NCBI GenBank assembly: GCA_038243605.1
Contig: JBBSQX010000027.1
Coordinates: 1 to 22,474, forward strand
Length of the DNA: 22,474 nucleotides
Direction of reading: 5' to 3'
Source: Terrimesophilobacter sp038243605
Lineage (GTDB): Bacteria > Actinomycetota > Actinomycetes > Actinomycetales > Microbacteriaceae
Positions 18,763-22,474 of the stretch are shown one piece after another. The first letter of the stretch is position 1. Each line of letters opens with the position of its first letter. The position numbers were made by a program, and so were the translations under genes. Below the pieces are notes generated by a model. The model was not told where the DNA came from. It searched no databases and was given only the letters and a program-made list of their open reading frames with translations.

Positions 18763-21150
18763 CTATGACGGGTAGGGGGCGAGACCGTACTCTTTGGCTG
18801 AAAGCAGTGGGGGAAGATCTGCGAGCTTTTGTAGCGCGTCGCGGACCGTGCCCGCGTAAATGGCGCCGCCCTCATCGCCGGGATGAATTTGGTCGCGAGC
18901 GAGAAGGTCGAGTCTTCCAGAGATGGCGCTCTGCCAGTTCGCAAGTTCTACGTTGCGGTACTGAACGGCAAAGGCATCGAGAGTCGTGTTGACACCTGGA
19001 GTCCACGAGCGCGGTGCCTGAACGCTCACTACGACAATCTGGTGGTCTGGGCCGACGATCTGACGCACCTGATCAAGCACATCAAAATCGATGGGTCCGT
19101 TCGTGCCAAGCCCAAGAAGCAGCGTCGTTCTCAAGTTGCCGTCCGCCTTGAGTGTTGACACGATATCTGGTGCCTGCGAGAGGCTTCGAGAGACCACGGC
19201 ATCGATGGTGATTCCGGGGAATGCCGCCGACAGCTCGGACGCTGACGCCAGCATCACCGAATCACCGACCGCGTTGATCTGGTCGCCACCGGGAATCGCG
19301 GCGGGCGTTGACTGTTCACTTCCTGACGTAGGAACTGATGCTTTCGGTGGTGCAGCGATCGACTGGCCCGCCTCGATGAAGACCTGAGCGTCTGTCTCGC
19401 CAGGGTCGAGAGCGACGGAGAATCCGGTAGCAACTCCCGCGCCAGCGACCAGCATGATCGCCACAATTGTGGCAGTGAGGCGTGGAGGTGCGCTTCGCCA
19501 TCCGCCGGTACGCATCAGATGGGTATGGCGTGTCCATGCCGAGAGGGCGGTATGAAGCGTTGCGCGGAATCCGTTCTTTCGAATCGGTTGTTCAATAAAC
19601 CGGTACGACGCGGCGGCCAAAATCACCGTGATGATCAGCGCAACCCCGCCTAGCGCCCACGCGCTGGGGCCATCGAGACCGAAGCTGGGGAGCAACGCCA
19701 CCGTCAACACGAAGACCGGCCAATGCCAGAGGTAGAGGCCGTATGAGCGCTCCCCTATCCAGCGCATGGGCTGGATATCCAGAACGCGACCCAACTGAGA
19801 ACCCGGCATTGTTGCGCCGGCAATGGCGATGGCAGAAAGAATAGCTACTGCCACGAGCCCACCCTGGTAGGTGGCGTCGGCATCGGCGGGAAGTACCATC
19901 GCCGCGCCAATGAGGGCAAGGACGGCTATGGCTCCCGCGGATTGCAGCGTCGTGCGCAACCATCGTGGCCATTCATGTGACGATGACCACCAGTCTCGGC
20001 TGGCGAGTGCGAGGGATGCGCCGATGGCAAGCCCAAAGCTGTGGGTGTCTGTTCCGTAGTAGACGCGCGTTGCATCGCCACCAGGGACGTAGAGAAAGGC
20101 CATCGCAAGTGCAGAAGCTACTGCAAGCGCGCCAATAATGATGGACCGAATGGTGGTGCTTCGCACGAAGAGTAGCAAAAGAATTATGAGCGGCCATACG
20201 AGGTAAAACTGTTCCTCCACAGCGAGTGACCACAGGTTGCGAAAAAGTTCCGGGTTAGATTCGCTGAAGTAGCTTGCTCCTTGGGCGATGGAAAGCCAGT
20301 TGCTGCTGAAGGTGGCAGCGCCCAGAACTTGACGGCCGAGACCGATAAGAACGTTGCCACCCACCGCCAACGCGATGCTGCAGCACACAAGAACGAGAAC
20401 ACCGATTGCGGGCAAAAGCCTTCTGGCTCGGCGTCGCCAGAAGTCCACGAGGCGGATTCGACCATTCTTTCCGTGCTCACGGACGAGAAGCGCGGTGATG
20501 AGGAACCCGCTCAGCACGAAGAAAATATCGACGCCGAGGTATCCGCCAGGTACGGCCCCAGGAGTGAGATGGAAGAGGATGACGGTGATCACAGCGATCG
20601 CACGCAGGCCATCAAGTCCGCTGTAGCGCGCTGGCGGTTTCACTGCAGACCTATTCGGCAGAATGGCCCCGGGTGGGGCGACGTTGGGCACCATCCTCTT
20701 TGACTCACTGCCGTGTGAAGCTCCGCTGTTCGGCGTGGTACTGGTAGAAGCAGCTGCCGGCGCGGCAATGACCCTTGCTGCCGAGGCTTTTACAGCTGTG
20801 CTCTTTGCTGCCGAGGCTTTTACAGCTGTGCTCTTTGCTGCCGTGACTTTTACAGCTGTGCTCTTTGCTGCCGTGACTTTTACGGCTGTGCTCTTTGCTG
20901 CTGTGGTCTTGATCGCCGCGCTTTGTGCTGCCGTGCTCTTTGGCGGAGTGGCCTTTTTTACATTGCTCTTCGCGGCAGTGGTTCTCGCCGCATTGCTCTT
21001 TGGCGCGTTGTCGATTGATGCCCCGGCCTTAGGTGCAGCGCCCTTGACCTCAGAAGATTGTGGCGCAGCGGCCCCAGGCGCAGCCTTCTTGGACCCGGCA
21101 GCCTTGGGCTTGGACGCCGGAGGCGTAGTGGGGGGAGTCTCTTTGGGCAT
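18763..21150 (-). CDS. Membrane acyltransferase (family 3) with C-terminal SGNH-like domain, OatA type
   Basis: At 795 residues, the protein has three parts. Residues 1-~170 are Ala/Lys/Pro/Thr-rich and contain a decapeptide repeat AAKSTAVKVT. Residues ~176-560 are an acyltransferase-3 membrane domain, starting YSGLDGLRAIAVITVILFHL with the family's conserved His near 194. GGYLGVDIFFVLSGFLIT, RNLWSLAVEEQFYLVWP and RWIGERSYGLYLWHWPVF follow, with about ten hydrophobic segments. Residues ~625-795 are an extracytoplasmic SGNH-type domain with GDSV (~629), GTNG (~682) and DQIH (~753). Such proteins O-acetylate peptidoglycan or other glycans; the substrate here is inferred. The ATG at 21150 is chosen over a TTG one codon upstream. 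There is no Shine-Dalgarno sequence. It is encoded against all neighbours, between rplQ and truA. Confidence 0.9.
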   Translation of the reverse strand: MPKETPPTTPPASKPKAAGSKKAAPGAAAPQSSEVKGAAPKAGASIDNAPKSNAARTTAAKSNVKKATPPKSTAAQSAAIKTTAAKSTAVKVTAAKSTAVKVTAAKSTAVKASAAKSTAVKASAARVIAAPAAASTSTTPNSGASHGSESKRMVPNVAPPGAILPNRSAVKPPARYSGLDGLRAIAVITVILFHLTPGAVPGGYLGVDIFFVLSGFLITALLVREHGKNGRIRLVDFWRRRARRLLPAIGVLVLVCCSIALAVGGNVLIGLGRQVLGAATFSSNWLSIAQGASYFSESNPELFRNLWSLAVEEQFYLVWPLIILLLLFVRSTTIRSIIIGALAVASALAMAFLYVPGGDATRVYYGTDTHSFGLAIGASLALASRDWWSSSHEWPRWLRTTLQSAGAIAVLALIGAAMVLPADADATYQGGLVAVAILSAIAIAGATMPGSQLGRVLDIQPMRWIGERSYGLYLWHWPVFVLTVALLPSFGLDGPSAWALGGVALIITVILAAASYRFIEQPIRKNGFRATLHTALSAWTRHTHLMRTGGWRSAPPRLTATIVAIMLVAGAGVATGFSVALDPGETDAQVFIEAGQSIAAPPKASVPTSGSEQSTPAAIPGGDQINAVGDSVMLASASELSAAFPGITIDAVVSRSLSQAPDIVSTLKADGNLRTTLLLGLGTNGPIDFDVLDQVRQIVGPDHQIVVVSVQAPRSWTPGVNTTLDAFAVQYRNVELANWQSAISGRLDLLARDQIHPGDEGGAIYAGTVRDALQKLADLPPLLSAKEYGLAPYPS
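20777..20926 (-). repeat. Tandem 30-bp repeat in the acyltransferase N-terminus
   Basis: Four near-identical 30-base units lie at 20777-20806, 20807-20836, 20837-20866 and 20867-20896. A degenerate fifth is at 20897-20926. Units begin GCTGCCG and contain TTTACAGCTGTGCTCTTT on the + strand. They code for the decapeptide AAKSTAVK(V/A)(T/S) on the minus strand. Copy-number change would stay in frame, so the tail could vary in length between strains. Confidence 0.9.
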
Positions 21151-21159
21151 CAAAGGTTA

Positions 21160-21188
21160 AGCATCGTCGGTCATGCTCTACCAGTCAA
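21160..21188 (-). promoter_or_regulatory. Possible promoter of the acyltransferase gene
   Basis: On the minus strand TTGACT (21188-21183) is followed after 17 bases by GATGCT (21165-21160). The -10 is weak. Transcription would start about 7 bases on, at or next to the ATG at 21150, which fits a leaderless mRNA and the absence of a ribosome-binding site. Confidence 0.4.
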
Positions 21189-21216
21189 TTGCAGCGGGGG
21201 CGTGGAAGCCCATCGG

Positions 21217-21222
21217 TAGACT
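21217..21222 (+). promoter_or_regulatory. -10 box of a probable leaderless truA promoter
   Basis: TAGACT ends 6 bases before the GTG at 21229, placing the transcription start on the start codon. TTGCAG (21189-21194) is too far (22 bases) to be a normal -35. Confidence 0.5.
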
Positions 21223-21228
21223 CGGCGT

Positions 21229-22128
21229 GTGGAGAATGGGGTAACGAGGATCAGACTCGACATCGCTTACGATGGCACAAATTTTCACGGCTGGGGGCGT
21301 CAGCCTGAGCTTCGCACCGTGCAGGGCGTGCTTGAGGAGGCGCTCGCGACAGTGTTCGGGCGCCACGGTGCGCCCCCTGCGCTCACGGTGGCGGGGCGAA
21401 CTGATGCTGGTGTGCATGCGCTTGGTCAGGTTGCTCACCTCGATGTCACGGACGAGCAGCTTGCGTCTCTCGGTGGCGCGCGCAATAACACTGGTGCCAC
21501 CAAACATCACGGTGATCGTTCGATGGCGGGCGCTGTGGCGCGAAGACTGAACGGAATCGCTGGTCTTGACACCGACGTCTGGGTGGCGCGCTCGAGCGTG
21601 CCGGCTCCCGGATTCAACGCGCGCTTCTCGGCAACCTGGCGTCAATACGAGTACCGGGTGGCGGATGCCGAGGCGCCTCGTAATCCACTTCATCGGGTGA
21701 ACACGCTCTGGTATCCGGCATCGCTGGATGTTGCCGCCATGAACGAGGCAGCCGTCTCGCTCGTTGGTTTGCACGATTGGACCTCGTTTTGTAAGTCCCG
21801 GGAGGGCACAACGAACGTTCGTACGTTGCAGCGTTTTGTCTGGGAGAAAGACGAAAGCGGTGTGCTGGTCGCGCGAGTGAAGGCGGATGCGTTCTGCCAC
21901 AGCATGGTGCGCGCACTCGTCGGCGCGACGATCGCGGTGGGCGAGGCAAAGTTGTCCCCCGAACGTCTGCTTGAGCTCAGAAACGATCGTGAACGCACGA
22001 GTGATTTCAAGGTTGTTCCAGCGAAGGGGCTCACGCTTATGGAGGTCGGATACCCAGACGATGGTGAGTTGGCCGCACGTGCTGAGCAAACCCGAGCGCG
22101 CCGTGATCCGATTCCCGCAGGTGAATGA
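21229..22128 (+). CDS. truA: tRNA pseudouridine(38-40) synthase TruA
   Basis: TruA converts uridines 38-40 of the tRNA anticodon arm to pseudouridine. The 299-residue protein starts VENGVTRIRLDIAYDGTNFHGWGRQP. The catalytic Asp is in AGRTDAGVHALGQVAH (Asp59). RQYEYRV and FCHSMVRALVGATIAVGEAK near the end are further conserved segments. At ~299 residues it is longer than the ~260-270 of E. coli, with an insert around residues 85-100. The GTG at 21229 is chosen because the -10 box lies just ahead and no ribosome-binding site is seen. In most actinobacteria it directly follows rplQ; here a minus-strand acyltransferase gene lies between. Confidence 0.95.
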   Translation: MENGVTRIRLDIAYDGTNFHGWGRQPELRTVQGVLEEALATVFGRHGAPPALTVAGRTDAGVHALGQVAHLDVTDEQLASLGGARNNTGATKHHGDRSMAGAVARRLNGIAGLDTDVWVARSSVPAPGFNARFSATWRQYEYRVADAEAPRNPLHRVNTLWYPASLDVAAMNEAAVSLVGLHDWTSFCKSREGTTNVRTLQRFVWEKDESGVLVARVKADAFCHSMVRALVGATIAVGEAKLSPERLLELRNDRERTSDFKVVPAKGLTLMEVGYPDDGELAARAEQTRARRDPIPAGE

Positions 22129-22138
22129 GATCGGCCGT

Positions 22139-22167
22139 TTGACCCAATGCACTGTGTGGACTAATGT
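22139..22167 (+). promoter_or_regulatory. Promoter of rplM
   Basis: TTGACC (22139-22144) is separated by 17 bases from TAATGT (22162-22167), about 11 bases after the truA stop. It gives a leader of roughly 135 nt before rplM, with short potential stems (GTGG-GTTA-CCAC, CCAC-GGA-GTGG). A leader of this size is reasonable for an autoregulated L13 operon, but I recognise no specific motif. Confidence 0.65.
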
Positions 22168-22308
22168 TGACCCTTGGTGCCTGCGCAAGTGGGTTACCAC
22201 GAAGTTGAGCCCTCCACCGGTTTCGTTCACGTCGCGTTCTGCGTCGCCAACGTCCACGGAGTGGGATTCACGAACAACTCCCTTCGAACAGAGAGCAGTA
22301 TCGCGACT

Positions 22309-22474
22309 ATGCGTACTTTTACACCAAAGCCTGAAACCATCACCCGCGAGTGGTTGGTGATTGATGCAACGGATGTCGTGCTCGGCCGGTTGGCCAGTCA
22401 CGTTGCCGTCCTCCTGCGTGGCAAGCACAAGGCAACTTTTGCGCCTCACGTTGACACCGGTGATTTCGTCATCG
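22309..22474 (+). CDS. rplM: 50S ribosomal protein L13, truncated by the window edge
   Basis: L13 is an early-assembly 50S protein usually encoded with rpsI. The first 55 codons are present: MRTFTPKPETITREWLVIDA, then TDVVLGRLASHVAVLLRGKH and KATFAPHVDTGDFVI. This is the diagnostic N-terminus of L13. The ribosome-binding site is weak (GAGAG). The gene continues past the window. Confidence 0.96.
   Translation, partial: MRTFTPKPETITREWLVIDATDVVLGRLASHVAVLLRGKHKATFAPHVDTGDFVI

Noticed and set aside
21178..22449. 423-codon open frame on the minus strand
   Set aside because: It lies antisense to truA and the rplM leader and start, with a composition typical of a shadow frame in high-GC DNA and no recognisable motif.

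Overview
The window is a high-GC actinobacterial chromosome segment. It carries the 3' part of tuf, then the S10, spc and alpha ribosomal-protein clusters, truA, and the start of rplM. The family is most likely Microbacteriaceae. The evidence is the protein sequences, the absence of rpsD between rpsK and rpoA, Ala/Lys-rich extensions on several ribosomal proteins, an Rv0909-type small protein after tuf, and several apparently leaderless genes with a -10 box about 6 nt before an ATG or GTG. I cannot name a genus.

Layout. (1) 1-1188: tuf lacking its first two codons, then REP-like palindromic repeats and a strong terminator. (2) 1400-2940: an accessory interval with a truncated Rv0909/MT0933-like antitoxin gene and an AbiEi-antitoxin/DUF559-like gene, flanked by an inverted 15-bp motif. 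(3) 2953-3343: promoter and a roughly 355-nt structured leader of the S10 operon. (4) 3344-8786: rpsJ-rplC-rplD-rplW-rplB-rpsS-rplV-rpsC-rplP-rpmC-rpsQ. (5) 8819-13319: rplN-rplX-rplE-rpsH-rplF-rplR-rpsE-rpmD-rplO, without rpsN/rpsZ. (6) 13428-15349: secY-adk, without the usual following map. (7) 15410-18704: infA-rpmJ-rpsM-rpsK-rpoA-rplQ with its own promoter and no rpsD, ended by a strong terminator. (8) 18763-21150, minus strand: an OatA-type acyltransferase/SGNH protein placed between rplQ and truA. (9) 21229-22474: truA and a promoter plus leader for rplM, whose gene runs off the window.

Most genes build the ribosome or act in translation (EF-Tu, IF-1). SecY is the membrane channel for export, adenylate kinase supplies nucleotides, and RpoA is the RNA polymerase alpha subunit. 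Nothing here is a clear new defence or biosynthetic system. The strongest unexplained signal is at gene junctions. Genes in the cluster are often joined by 1- or 4-nt stop/start overlaps. Where a gap exists, the stop codon often lies inside a compact perfect or near-perfect hairpin: rpsJ, rplW, rpsS and rpsQ clearly; rpoA, rpsM, rplF and adk more weakly. Other points to check are the long S10 leader, a 9-bp GCAA hairpin before secY, large AK-rich extensions on L15 and L29, an acidic tail on L17, and the accessory insert between tuf and rpsJ.
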